A stretch of 64,000 nt of DNA from Gordionus sp. m RMFG-2023 (lineage: Eukaryota > Nematomorpha > Gordioida > Chordodea > Parachordodidae). Shown here piece after piece: positions 33,548 to 46,379 of the stretch. The notes beneath the pieces were generated by a model, which was given only the letters and a program-made list of their open reading frames with translations, searched no databases and was not told the DNA's origin. The DNA is taken from positions 27,257,561 to 27,321,560 of the forward strand of contig NC_088775.1 of assembly GCF_954871325.1 (NCBI RefSeq). The letters are read 5' to 3'. How positions within the stretch are numbered: the first letter of the stretch is position 1; each line of letters opens with the position of its first letter. Made by a program: the position numbers and the translations under genes.

Positions 33548-35851
33548 GTAATATTATTTTTGTTACAATTTATTAGTGATTTTCATGCGTAAAATTTTAA
33601 GTGGTGGTTTTTTCTAAATAATTTTTTAAAAATATTTATATTAAAATTTTTTTATGTTATTTTATAGGATAATATTTTAATGTGACAATTGTCATATTCG
33701 TTATTTTTTAACATTTTTGAAATATTTTGATACAAAAGGTTAAAAATATAATTTATATTGTAAAGATGTTAAATTATAAAATCTAAGATGTTACTTGAAA
33801 AAATGACGATTATCATCATCGGTATTTCTAAACATTATTAGATTTATTTTGACGCTAATGGAGAAAATTATGTATTTTTAACATGTTAAATAAAATTTCA
33901 ATTAAGATGTACCATATAAAAGTGATAAATGTCATAATATTTAAAAAATTTTAAATATTTTGATGTAAATGGGCTAAAATAAGTATTGCTAACATGTTTA
34001 AATAAAATAAAACTTCAAAAGATGTACCCTATAAGTGACAATTGTCATAATCGTTATTTTTAAAGTTTTTTGAATTTTTTTTGACGAAAATGGGTAAAAA
34101 TATAGATTGTAAACATGTTAAATTAAAATTTCATGAAGATGACCATAAAGTGAAAATTGTCATAATCGTTATTTGATTTTTGATTTTTTTTTCACGAAAA
34201 TAGGTTAAAATAAGTATTGATAACATGTTTAAATAAAACTTCAGTGAAGATGTACCTTAGATAAGTGACAATTGTCAAAATAGTTATTTTTAAAGTTTTT
34301 TGAATATTTTTTACGCGAATGAGTAAAAATATAAATTGTAAACATGTTGAATTAAAATTTAATGAAAATGCACCATAGAAAAGTGACAATTTTCATAAAA
34401 GCTATTTTTAAAGTTTGTTGAATTTTTTTGATGCAAATGGGTAAAAATATTAGTAACATGTTAAATTAAAAACTCATGAAGATGTAGCATGGAAAAGTGA
34501 CAATAGTCATAATCGTTATTTTTAAAGTTTTTAGAATTTTTTTGACGCAAATGGATTATAAAATATAGATTGTAATCTACTTTTAAAATTCAAAATAATA
34601 ACTTAAAATTTATAGGATGTTGATTGTATCATATTTATAAATAATATTCATATGGTTTTTAAGTTCTTTTCATAAAAATCTTACCTTGAATTCAGACTCA
34701 GCACGATTTCTCCGTGAGTATACAAAATTTTTTGCTAACTGTAAATGCAAGGTTATACATTAATAGATTACAATCTATATTTTTTGTCAAATGCGTCAAA
34801 AAAATTCAAAAAACTTTAAATATAACTATTGATATTTGTAACTTATCGATGGTACATCTTCACAAAATTTTTAATTTAAAATTCTTAACAATCTATATTT
34901 TTGCCCATTTTGCGTCAAAAAAATTACGATTATACAATTGTCACTTTTATGTACATCTTCATGAAATTTCGTTAACAATCTATATCTTTACCAATATTCA
35001 AAAAAAATTCAAAAAACTTTAAAAATAACGTCAATTGTCACCTATCGATGGTATATCTTCACTAAATTTTTAATTTAACATGCTAACAATCTATATTTTT
35101 GCTCATTTGTGTCAAAAAAAATCAAAAAACTTTAAAAATAACGATTATGGCATTTGTCACTTATCTAGAGTACATCTTCACTGAAGATTTATTTAAACAT
35201 GTTAACAATACTTATTTTAGCCCATTTACATCAAAAAAATTTAAAAAAGCTTTAAAAATAACGATTATGACAATTGTCATTTTTTTATGGTGCATCTTAA
35301 TTGAAATTTTAATTTAACATGTTAAAAATACATATTTATGCCCATTAGATTCATAATAAATCTAAAAATGTTTAGAAATACCGATTATGATGATTGTCAT
35401 TTTTTCAAGGAGTATCTTCATAGAATTTGTAATTTAACATCTTTACAATATAAGTTGTTTTTTTACCCTTTTGTGTCAAAAAATTTCAAAAATGTTAAAA
35501 AATAACGAATGACAATTGTCACTTTAAAATATTATCCTTAGAAAGATCATATAAAATAACATAAAAAATTTGAATATAAATATTAAAAAAAAATTATTTA
35601 GAAAAAACCACCACTTTTAATATACTTAAAAAATAGATTATTTTACAAAAATTATAAAAGATTTCACCTAAAAGATTGTTTATTTATATAATAAAATTTA
35701 CAAAAGAAAGATTTATTTATAAAGAAGATTTAAAATTCTTTTCAAATCAAAATATGTTTAAATATCTTTTTGAACTTCAAAAAATATTTTTTGCTTAAAA
35801 TTTTAGACCTGAAAATCACTAATAAATTGTAACAAAAATAATATTACTTAT
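33548..35851. mobile_element. 2.3-kb fold-back element
   Basis: The left arm (33548 to about 34600) and right arm (about 34700-35851) are inverted copies along their whole length. The ends read GTAATATTATTTTTGTTAC on each strand. Both arms contain AAGTGGTGGTTTTTTCTAAA. Each arm is itself a series of about seven degenerate units of roughly 120-150 bp containing TGACAATTGTCA and TTTTTAAAGTTTTTTGAA. The left arm lacks about 200 bp near its outer end. No coding sequence and no clear target duplication. The many short open frames within it are repeat artefacts. Confidence 0.85.
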
Positions 35852-36512
35852 TTAACTTTTAAATATATAATTAATTAAAATCAACACACCACAACTATTA
35901 TTATTATTTCTAATTTTCCAATAATACATTTAATAATGACTTTTTTTATCAATAAAAGAGATAATTCTATAATCTTTTATAATTGACATTTTTTAAAAAT
36001 TAATGTTATTTAATATATTTACATATATATCTAATTAATATATTACTATAGCAGCATATCATTTTTTTTATTAAAAAACATCAAATAAATAAATTTATTT
36101 TTATTTCATAATATAATAATATAAATAAAAAATCATATCATGTTTATTTGTTGATAATAATAATAAAATATTTATATTAAATATAAATAAAATAAATTAT
36201 CTTACTAAAATAAATAAATAATAATTACGGAACGCTGTCGGACGATTAGCCGATGCAGAATTTTTGATTAATTTAGTTTTAGCCAATTTTTAGGCTTAGC
36301 CTAATTAGTTTGAGCCGATTTTTAAGCTAAGCCTAATTAGGTTTAGCCGATTTTTAATCAATCTACTTTTATAGAAATAATAAATTGTATTTTTTTTTAT
36401 CCAGTTCTTCGATGTCCTTTTGACAATGATTTACATTATGTATTGAATGACTGATTTAAAAAAATAAATAATTAAGATATTCATAATTAATAGTTTAAAA
36501 AAATATATATCT
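35852..36512. other. A+T-rich spacer with TTAGCCGATTTTTAA repeats
   Basis: Mostly featureless. At 36240-36365 there are four degenerate units around AGCCGATTTTTAAGCTAAGC and CCTAATTAG, reminiscent of the GAGCCGATTTTTAAAAACGG core of the F-type MITEs. Confidence 0.45.
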
Positions 36513-36752
36513 CAGAGACCTGTTGACCCGGCACTAAGCCTAACTTGTGTACTTAGGGCGAGCCGTATTTTTATATTTTAAATATACCAGGCTCGGGTCG
36601 AGCCGTACCTTAAATTATTTTTTTTAAATATCCGGGTCGAACCGGGCCTAAAAATTTTTTCTAAAAAATACGAGGGACGGAAAGGTATATTTTAAAACTA
36701 AATTTAAAAAAAATCCGGGCCGGGCCATGTAAATGGTACCTCTGCAGGTCTG
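36513..36752. mobile_element. element-A-type MITE
   Basis: Starts CAGAGACCTG. The right end on the opposite strand reads CAGACCTGCAGAGGTACC, then CATGGCCCGGCCCGG, nearly the same as the left end of A. The right tip has lost two bases. GGGTCGAACCGGGCC units lie inside. Flanking 8-mers do not match well. Confidence 0.7.
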
Positions 36753-36895
36753 ATATGTTTTTAATTCTGTGAATACGCAATACTGCCGACTAGTGTGGTT
36801 AATTAGCTGGTTTTACACGACCACGACTCTGGTTTTTGGTTGAAAAAATGAACCAAAACCAAAGCAACCAAATTGGTCGACCTGGTCGATCAAAT

Positions 36896-37195
36896 CTATA
36901 GACCTGAGCACCGACCCAAGCATTGACCCGAGCACCGACCCGAGCACAAGCACAGACCCGAGCATCGACCCGAGCACCGACCCGAGCACAGACACGATAC
37001 TCGACCCGAGCACCGACCCAAGCACAGACCCGAGCACCGACCCGAGCATCGACCCGAGCACCGACCCGAGCATGGACCCAAGCACAGACCCGAGCACCGA
37101 CCCAAGCACAGACCCGAGCACCGACCCAAGCACAGACCCGAGCATCGACCCGAGCACCGACCCAAGCACAGACCCTAGCACAGACCCGAGCACCA
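36896..37195 (+). repeat. 12-bp minisatellite in the left end of J
   Basis: About 24 units of GAGCACCGACCC or AAGCACAGACCC. The right arm has only a single unit (GTGCTCGGGTCT near 51530). Because the unit length is a multiple of three, all six frames stay open and give false repetitive proteins. The unit resembles the G subterminal GAGCACAGACCCGG. Confidence 0.92.
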
Positions 37196-38010
37196 AACCA
37201 AATCAACTTATAATAATTTATTGTTAATGTTTTGCTCAATTTTATGCATAGAGGACGAATATTTCAATAATAGGCTTCTTAAAAAAATTGTATACTTATA
37301 TTCTGAAAATTAAAAATTAGAGGACGAGTAATTCAATTTCATATTAATTAAATAATTGATATGGAATTCAAAATAATTACCTTCTAAGACGGGAAAATTA
37401 TTATAGGAATTTATCGATTTTTAGATATTTATAATTCATATATCATCGAAAAATGAGGATAATTTATGTTGATTTAATTCTTACCCTAAAGTTGTAAAAA
37501 ATGGCTAAGCCTCAAACAGATTAGATATGCTGGCTCAGGAGTTGACATTAGTCACCTCAGGAGTTGACATTAGTCACCTCAGGAGTTGACATTAGTCACC
37601 TCAGGAGTTGACTCTACTTTAATTTTAAGCTGAAATGCATTTATTTGTTGTTTAACTCTATTTCGATAATGGATATTACAAATTAATGTATAACCTAAAA
37701 TTGCCTTCCCATCAAAATATTTTTACATTCATCCAAAATATCCCTCTAGCGAGTTGTTCTAGCTGATCTTTTCTCACATATATCGATGGAAAGATCCTTC
37801 AGTGCACTAAGAAGTAACCACATTACGAAATAAATTTGACAAATATACTTTAAACGATATTTTAATCATCAAACTTAATATAAATTTGTTAAACAACCTT
37901 ATCTTTTTTGATATTCATTTTATTAATATTTGTGAATAATTTTATATTTGTCATAGAATAAATAAAATAATTTCAATGAAATTGTTATGACTTTTGATAG
38001 TTTTGAGGGA

Positions 38011-38434
38011 ATTTTTACGGGTCATTAAATTAAAAGTAAATAAAATATAGATTTAATCACTTGACAAACCATGATATTTTTATTTTGATATATTTGCTTA
38101 GTCTATTTTATTTTTATAACACTTATTTTTTATGGATAAAAATAACCCCGGTCCGGTCTCCCGTATTAGATTGAAACAATCTAAGTTTTATATGATCAGA
38201 TTAGCTTCTGCTTACAATTATTCCACACATAGCTATTATAAAAACAAATTTCCAAACTTTTTAAATGGTCTAAAATTAATTAGAAACAGATAGGATGTAC
38301 ACACCATAAACTAGGTTTTGAAGATGATTTTTTAATACTTTTTATCAGAGTTGGCAAGTCGGTCAATTGACCGTTCAATTTAAGTCAATCGACGGGAGGA
38401 GTATTTGACCTGGTTATATTCGATCAAATATTAC
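38011..38434. other. segment found only in the left arm of J
   Basis: The right arm runs straight from TTTTGAGGGA into AAATATTTTAAGTG; the left has about 420 extra bases. It includes CAGAGTTGGCAAGTCGGTC, which looks like a hAT terminus, so a truncated insertion is likely, but no target duplication is certain. Confidence 0.5.
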
Positions 38435-39593
38435 AAAATATTTTAAGTGATAAAATGATTTTCAAAAGTATAAACGTCATGTTTAATAGTTGATTAAGGC
38501 AGTAATTTTTATAAGAAACAATCAATTCCCACCTAAAATTAGTGGAATAAACTATGCCCACCATGCCCATTAAGGGACTAATAATTCCTAGTTATAGTTT
38601 AAAGAAATGTCGATTTGGGATATTCTTACGAAAACAGAAATCGATTGAAGATTTCGACATCAGGAAAGATGGAGAGGATTTTACCTTTGTCTAGATATTT
38701 TTTTGGAAAAATGTTTACCCCCAACCTGTCATGATTTAAACCACCAGAAGACATAGATTAATGATTAATTTGAAAACTCTAATCATGCTTCACTTAAAAA
38801 TAAAAATATATAGTAAAAATTGCTGAGCTATATATTATATTTTCTAAAAATTCAATTTTGAGAAAATTTAAATTTTTACTTGGCAACTTTTGAGAATTCA
38901 GTAAAAATTACTTTAAGTAGTAATTCTGAGTAATTAAGGGGAAAATAATATATGTTAAAGCTTTAACCTGTATGTATTACAACTATGCAATATATATTGG
39001 CTTACGCTTCATAATTACTGCTTGTCCTTGTGGCTAACTTCGTTTAAGGCTACTTTTTAATATTAGATTCATACAAAATTTTTCAAAATATAACTAATAT
39101 TTTATATCTAAATTAAATAGACAGAAAAGATAAAAAAAATATATATATAAGGATCGCAAAATCATATGATTCAAAAATATTCTGGAATTGGGGAAATCCC
39201 TTTTAATTTAGATGTAATTGATTTTGAATCGCCATCAAAATCCGATAAAGACAGTTTAATGAGTAATGTTATAGTTTATATTTTTATAATTGTTTTTGGT
39301 TAGTGATTGGCAAATGATAAATTTATAAATATTAAGTACTCATCAATTAATCTTTTTAAAATGTTTAAGAGTGAGAGAGTAGAGATTAAAACGGCCTTTT
39401 TTTAGTCACACTTTAGAGTTAACATTGTAAAGCGAAAATAATCAGTAATACGTAGAGTTGTTAACATTTTTCTAAAAAGAATATTAATTTAATAAATATT
39501 TATTTCAAATTGCATAATATATTTGTTTATTAAGATTAATTTTTATATAAATTAACCATTTATCAATAAATATCAGAGACCTGCAGAGGTACC

Positions 39594-39775
39594 ATTTGCA
39601 CGGCCCGGCCCGGCTTTAAAATTTTTAAGCCCGGCCCGGCCCGGATATTTTTAAAAAAATTTTTTACGGCCCGGCCCGGATTAAAAAATTTAAGGCCCGG
39701 CCCGGCCCTGATATTTTTTTAAAAAATTTTTTACGGCCCGGCCCGGATTTTAAAATTTAAGGCCCGGATATAAGT
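39594..39775 (+). repeat. element A left subterminal GGCCCGG array
   Basis: About ten GGCCCGG or CGGCCCGGCCCGG clusters separated by runs of A and T. Probable transposase binding sites, by analogy with the subterminal motifs of Ac. Confidence 0.8.
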
Positions 39776-40437
39776 ATATTTCATATTTTATTCAGATATT
39801 TAATTACAAATTGATACTATAAAAAATTTGTGCAAATAATATTTTTGAATATAAAAGATTCTATTTGTGATTTTTAATTTTTATTTAAAAAATACATGTA
39901 AAAAGCTAATATTTTGAGAATATTATATTAAATTTATAAAAATTATAAAACTGTTATTTATAAAAATGGATATTTTGAGCATATACTATATTTTATATTG
40001 CATTTAAAATAAAACTAATATTCATAAAAATGGTAATAATATTTTGAGCATATACTATATTTTATATTGCATTTAAAAATAATAAAACTAATATATAATT
40101 TATAAAAATGGGAAATATTTTGACAATATAATATATTGTATTTAATTTACTATTTAATTTATAAAGTAAAAATAAATCGCTATTTAAAAAAATGCATGTA
40201 TAATAAATAGTATTTTGAAAATATAATCAAATTGCACAAATTAATATAATTTATTTAATAATATAAATTTTTAACAAAAGAAGATAATTGTATTATATAA
40301 TATATTGTAAAAAAAATAATAAAAAACTTTCATGACTCAAGGTAAAATATAATAAATGCAATAAATATTTGACAGTTTGCAAAGTAAAAAACCAGCATGA
40401 TTGACGAAACCCTATACTCAAGAAAGATATTAAAAAT

Positions 40438-42238
40438 TCACAAATTATCATGAAGAAAAAGAAGCATATCTACCTTTTCAGGTTGAAGATTACTTCTTCT
40501 TTCTTCAAGAATTCTTCCAGTAGTGGAAAAATTCCGCTCACAGCTTGCACTTGAAGCAGGAATAGCCAATACCCGTTTTGCCAATTTTGCTAAAATTGGG
40601 AATTCGCTTTGATGAGAAGCCCACCACTCTAACAAATTATCCACCTTAAATATTTCATCTGTTTTTTTGTTTATATAATTATAATATTCATCATCGGGTA
40701 TTGAGATATTACCAGAATTACCATCGCCCCATTTGTCATAAAACGACTTAGTTTGTTTAACAACAGTCATTTGACTGGTCGATGGTATTTCATTTACTTC
40801 CTGAGCCTCTTGTGATTTAATATAATCTTTTATATAGTTTTCCGCCATCTTGCGATCTGTCCCTGACAACATACGTAATTGTTTGAATTTGGGACAGAGA
40901 AAAAGAGAAATAAAATGATACTTGTGTAAAACAAATTTTTCAATTAAAAAATGCTTTATATTAAGTAATATCAATTTTATTTCTCTTTTTTCGCTTTGAA
41001 AGGTATTACAAACTTCAAGAAGTTCATAATACCATATTACCACTTTAAAAAGAGTACAAGAGTCCGACTGTAACTCAACAATAGCTCTGTTAAAATTCTC
41101 AAGAATGTTGACTAGATCCTGAAGGATCGGAAAGTCTATAATATAATACTTTTCCGATCCCCCATGTTCTAGAAGAACTTTTTTAATTTCTTCATTTTGA
41201 GAATAAACAGAATTGAGCATATTGTACTTAGAGTTCCAGCGGACTTCTATATCTTGATAAAGGGCTTTTAAATGCTGGCATTTCTTTGTTTTAAATGCCC
41301 CACTAATATTTTAGTATTATCTATTGTTGATTTTATTAATGGGGCATTACTTTCCAAATATTTGGAGTTAAATGAATTTCTTAAAATTGTATTTAATAAA
41401 TGACAAGAACAATTTAATCGTTCATTTAACTCCAATGCTTTTATAATATTTTTACCTTGGTCTGTAACAAAAATTATATTAATAAAATCGTTATTGTTAA
41501 AACTAAAATTATGAAAATTTTTTAATAGTTCATCCTTAACTACTTGGCTAGTCTTAGACACTTCTTTAAATTTAGCGGTAAATAGGTTTCTCTTCACTAA
41601 CTTCCAGTCATCTGATATATAGTGCATGTTAACTGTTATAAACGAGTTCTTTTTATGGTCATCGCACCATATATCAGTGGAAGCAGCCATAAATCGATTC
41701 TTGATTACTGGGGCAATAGTATCAACCAAAATGCTTCTTATTTTATTACATTTTTCTTTAAGGTGGCGTGATAGAGTGGTGGGATGTGAAATTAATGAGT
41801 TGATATCTATTTTACCATATGTTGCCCCAACATCGACTAGAGCCTGGCTGAATTTAAGAAACCCATTCCCAGCTATCATTTCGAAAGGTCTAATATCTTT
41901 TGCGCAAAGTGTAAGGAATGATCTATAAATTTTTGTTTTAAATATTTCATATTACATTTATAAGTGGGGTTTTCAGGTGTAAAAAAAAAATTATTAATTT
42001 TCATAGATTTACCATAACATTTATGTCTTTTTAAATGTGATGTACCATGGTTATAATTATAAGATAATAAATTTGAACAATTTATGCATTGCACATAGCC
42101 AATATTTTTTTTATTATTATTATCTATTATTATTTTAAATTTAGACCAAATTTCAAATTTTAAAGTATTATTAGTATTTTTAAAAGAATAAATATTATTT
42201 TTAATTTTGTCAATTATATCTTTAGTGTTTTGTGCCAT
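40438..42238 (-). CDS. element A BED zinc-finger hAT transposase
   Basis: Three consecutive open segments on the minus strand cover one protein: 42238-41876 (BED finger), 41879-41268 (catalytic part) and 41220-40438 (C-terminus). The finger shows VQCINCSNLL and GTSHLKRHKC, with W in EIWSKF. Then come STDIWCDDHKKNSF (first aspartate), FVTDQGKNIIKAL (second), LNCSCHLLNTILRN, EVRWNSKYNML, LLEWWASHQSEFP, and the dimerisation motif IPASSASCERNFSTTG. Only two single-step frame changes disturb it, near 41915-41925 and 41275-41285. No intron is needed. Total length is about 590 residues, normal for the family. It would mobilise element A and its MITEs. Confidence 0.88.
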
Positions 42239-43142
42239 GATATTCCTTTTATTGATTGTTTTGGAAATATTCTAAAAATTTAGATATGAATTATAAGATT
42301 TATATTTAATATTAATTTTTACTTTAGCTTCTTGAATGCTTAAAATTGATTGATTGAGTATCACTAATTCTAATGATAATAAATATTAATTAATTATTTA
42401 TATCTTACATTGATTATAAATATCTAATATCAATATTTATTAAATAATGTAGATTGAAATTATTATATTTATTTATTATAATAAATTTAAACTGAATATT
42501 ATAGTTATAAGAAAAAGTATGTTATTAAAATTTTATATTATTTACAAAAAGATTCAATCTAATTTGAAATAGATTTTATAAACTAATATATGAAGCTAAA
42601 AAATATCAATGTACATTTTTATTTAAAGAGAATAATTCAAATTTTGAAATCATTTATTCTAAAAATTTATCAATGTTTAAATTTAATTTTACAGTAAGAT
42701 AAAATTAATAGCAAAATAGAATTTTTTATTACTTAAATCTGTTTATGGGATATATCCACTTCTAAACTATTCTTCTAACACAACTGTTCTAAGTCTAACT
42801 TTTCTAACACAATTTGAAAATGACTAGTGGAGCACTGCAATTCTAGATAATAACATATATTAAGTAATTTAAAATATATTTATAATAATTATACATACTG
42901 TTCTAAGTCTAACTTCTAAGTTTTCTAACACAATTTGGGAGCACTGAAATTTTAGATATTAAAATATATTAAGTAATTTAAGATGGAGTTTTCCGGTATC
43001 TTTCAGGAAATTAATAATTAGATCGATCTGTGGGTGTTAGGTAGTGTTAACCATCACCCAATATTATATTAATCATAACTATAATATAATATAATCTTAT
43101 AACCAATAACTCATTATGTAAAATTTTTTATAAAAAATATTA

Positions 43143-43305
43143 AGGCCCGGCCCGGCCCGGGTTTAAAAATCTTAGGCACGGCCCGGCCCGGATATATTAA
43201 AAAAAAATTTTTAGGCCCGGCCCGGATAAATTATTTTTTAGGTCCGGCCCGGCCCGGGTATATTTAAAAAATTTAAAATACGGCCCGGCCAGGGCCGGGC
43301 CGAGC
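43143..43305 (+). repeat. element A right subterminal GGCCCGG array
   Basis: Matches the left array in unit and spacing (AGGCCCGGCCCGG, CGGCCCGGATATA), ending in GGGCCGGGCCGAGC next to the terminal repeat. Confidence 0.8.
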
Positions 43306-45420
43306 TTGCAGGTCTCTGATAAATATACAATATTTATTAAATATTATGACAATTTTTAAATATGATAATATACCAAATATATATTTAAATAAATATAATT
43401 CTTTAAATAATTCGTCCTATAAATTAAATATCGTGCCATCCCAAGACGATAGAGCTAGGCATTGTTTTAGCGTCTTTGATGACATCCGTTTCGTAACGGT
43501 ATCTCCAGCTCGTCAGAAACCCGCTCGCTAGGGACAGAGGTAGTTTGCTGAGCCAGAAAATCCCTCGCCATTTGAGAAAGGCGTGTTTGGTTTCCTCTCC
43601 ACCAATCTAGAATATTAGCATTTTCTGGACAAAGTGGTTCTCCTAAATATTCATCTATTTCGGTCTCAAAAGCACTCCCACGTACATTTTTCTTTCTAGA
43701 TGTCATAAAATAATTATTAGATACATCATATAATTTATATACTTTTTTAATTCCTGCAAAATGGATAAAGATGTAAGATTATTAGGATTACTCTCATCAT
43801 CGACATATTGATAACTTGTCCCAGAGGTTGAATAAGTTTTAAAGACACTTTTAAAATCATCAAAATAATCCTTTTGTAAATCAATATTATTTGGAATTAA
43901 GGATTTTTTTATTCTTGGGTCTAAAAAAGACCCGGCATAATTGGCGAAATGATACATTTTCGCCAAATGGTCATCACATTTAATCAACATGTTAGATGCT
44001 GCATTATATATTATTCCATTATTTTTTGTAGCGTTTATTAGATTTTCGTGAATAAAATTTAAAAATAAGATCGTCATCCTAATAGTTGGGGATGTGAACT
44101 AATTTCACAAGTTATTTTGTAAAAAGGAGATAAAAATATTTCCAGATCGGTTAATAATTGGCGTAATTCCTTATTAATAAAAAACTTATTTTTCCCCAAA
44201 GATGTTTGTCCTAGTTCAACAATTGCTTCGATATTCTGTATTAAATAAATATATTAATGTTTAAATATTAATACTTTGTAAAAATAATACCTTATTTACA
44301 GCAGCTATCATTAGATATGTGCTGTTCCAGCGTGTAGCAACGTCCAAAGGAATTTTGGTACCTCCACTTATTTTAACATATTGTTCCATTAATTTAGGGG
44401 AGGTATGAAGCTTGTTGACTAGGGTATGAATTATCTCCAATTTATTTGATAAAAACCCTAGTCCTTCTTGTACAATTAAATTTATAACATGGGCTAGACA
44501 ACGATGGTTGTACAAGTCTTTTTTATAAAGAAGTTTAAACTCCTCTTTCATCATATTAAAACCACTAACAATATTTTTGGCATTGTCGTGTGTAATTGAT
44601 ATTATTTTAGCCGTTATTTCAAAATCATTAAAACAATTGAACAGCAAATCGGAAATTTGCTGTCCTGTATGGGGATGTGGGAAAGAAACTATGGTTAGTA
44701 ATAAATTAGTTAGTTTCCATTCACTACTGATGTAATAAATAGTTACAGCGTAGTAAGTTATGGAATCTGGGCTAGACCAGCAATCTGTAGTGATTGCTAG
44801 TCTATTTATATCAGTTAATTTTTTAATTATTATTTTTTTAGACGATTCATATATTGTACAAAGCTTTTTCTTTAGAGTTTGTCTCGTCCAAATTTTAAAG
44901 CCTTTGTTACAATAATGAATCATCTCTTTAAAACTATTATGTTCTATATTTCTAAATGAAATATTGGTTAGGATGAGATATTTTAATATCAGCATATTTA
45001 ATTTTATATTTTCTTGATTTTTGGGTTTTCTTATTCCCGGCATAACCAGGGTTGCCATGCCTCCCCCCATCAGTGGGAGTCTCCCACAATTTTTTAGTTT
45101 ACCCACATACATCTCACTCCCACAAAACTCCCACAATTAGAAATCTCCCACAATCTCCCACAAAAATCTCCCACAATTTTTTAATTTCTCCCACAATTTT
45201 TTTTTTAGCATTTTAATGTTTTTAATATATATATAATAATTTTGAGAGACAGTATTTGATTATTTTTATATTTTTAAATAAATTTTAAATATTTATTCGA
45301 AAAATATGTCTAGTTCTTTTATTTTATTTTTCCGCTAATTTTAAATTCTCCATCCAATCCAATCCATTCGACATTTTCAAAATTTGAAGTTAGAATAGTA
45401 TGGGAAACTAGTGCTTTTTT

Positions 45421-46030
45421 TATATTTTTATTTATATATACCATGATAGTTATCTTCTAGGTGAGATTTAGATTGTTTTGAGGTTAAAGCACTAGTTTCC
45501 AATACTGATGTTGTTTTTTGGACAATAAAATGTTATAATTAAATATATAAAAAGAAAAATTATTTTCAATATAAATTGCTTATGTACTATTATATATTAA
45601 AAAATATATTATTAATATTAGAAGTAATATTTTTAAAAATTAGCAATGAAAGTGGAACTCATCTTAGAAAATATTATTATCCTAATCATCTTTAATCTAA
45701 GCTTAAAAAATCCTAAATATTATACATATTTTATATTTTTATTTATATATACCATGATAGTTATCTTCTAGGTGAGATTTAGATTGTTTTGAGGTTAAAG
45801 CATTAGTTTCCAATACTGATGTTGTTTTTTGGACAATAAAATGTTATAATTAAATATATAAAAAGAAAAATTATTTTCAATATAAACTGCTTATGTACTA
45901 TTATATATTAAAAAATATATTATTAATATTAGAAGTAATATTTTTAAAAATTAGCAATGAAAGTGGAACTCATCTTAGAAAATATTATTATCTTAATCAT
46001 CTTTAATCTAAGCTTAAGATATCCTAAGAG
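45421..46030. repeat. 311-bp tandem duplication in element B
   Basis: Two adjacent near-identical copies about 311 bp apart, each containing CCATGATAGTTATCTTCTAG and CTAATGATTAGGATAATAAT-type sequence on the reverse strand. The few differences suggest a recent duplication. Confidence 0.9.
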
Positions 46031-46379
46031 GCCGAGTTAATGGTTAAACAAAATTATAAAATGTCATGCCAGGATTTTTATAAATATCTTAATAACGACG
46101 GTAAACGTTTAGTTCCATTATTTAAATCTCATATAAAATATAATTAACTATAACTATTTGACTTTCTATATTTTATAAAATCTTATTTATACATTTGCAT
46201 AAAATCAAATAAATTTATTTTTTACATTGTAAAATTAATATTTTGAATATTTTGGCAAATCATAAAAATAAAGAAGCATTACAATCTCCTCAAACATGAC
46301 ATCATATTAAATCTTATTAATAATTATCCGATAATAGTAATATTCTTACTTTGGTATTTCTGCAGCATAATTTAGTGGG

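Larger units (their letters stand above)
36791..39570 (+). repeat. element J left inverted arm
   Basis: Inverted partner of 49589-51643. Differences: an expanded minisatellite (36896-37195), four instead of three copies of CTCAGGAGTTGACATTAGTC (37540-37615), and an extra segment at about 38011-38434. It contains two copies of the AGAGGACGA motif (TCGTCCTCT) shared with element E. Confidence 0.9.
39574..43318 (-). mobile_element. hAT element A, nearly whole, BED type
   Basis: A 3745-bp element with a terminal inverted repeat beginning CAGAGACCTGCA at both ends and a perfect 8-bp target duplication ATAAATAT (39566-39573 and 43319-43326). Arrays of GGCCCGG lie inside both ends (39594-39775 and 43143-43305). 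It encodes a BED zinc-finger transposase on the minus strand with two frame changes. It is the best candidate parent for the MITEs at 12805, 14015, 30495 and 36513. It sits at the inner edge of the left arm of J. Confidence 0.93.

Noticed and set aside
34192-35317. Several 60-100 codon frames in the fold-back element
   Set aside because: They arise from the repeated units and appear on both arms in both orientations. No conserved protein feature.
36799-37239. Open frames on both strands encoding repetitive VLGS, GARVCAWV or RAPTRAQ proteins
   Set aside because: They are an artefact of the 12-bp minisatellite, whose unit length is a multiple of three, so every frame stays open.
39594-39775. 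GGCCCGG array as a CpG island or bacterial insert
   Set aside because: Explained as the subterminal array of element A, repeated at its other end and in several MITEs.
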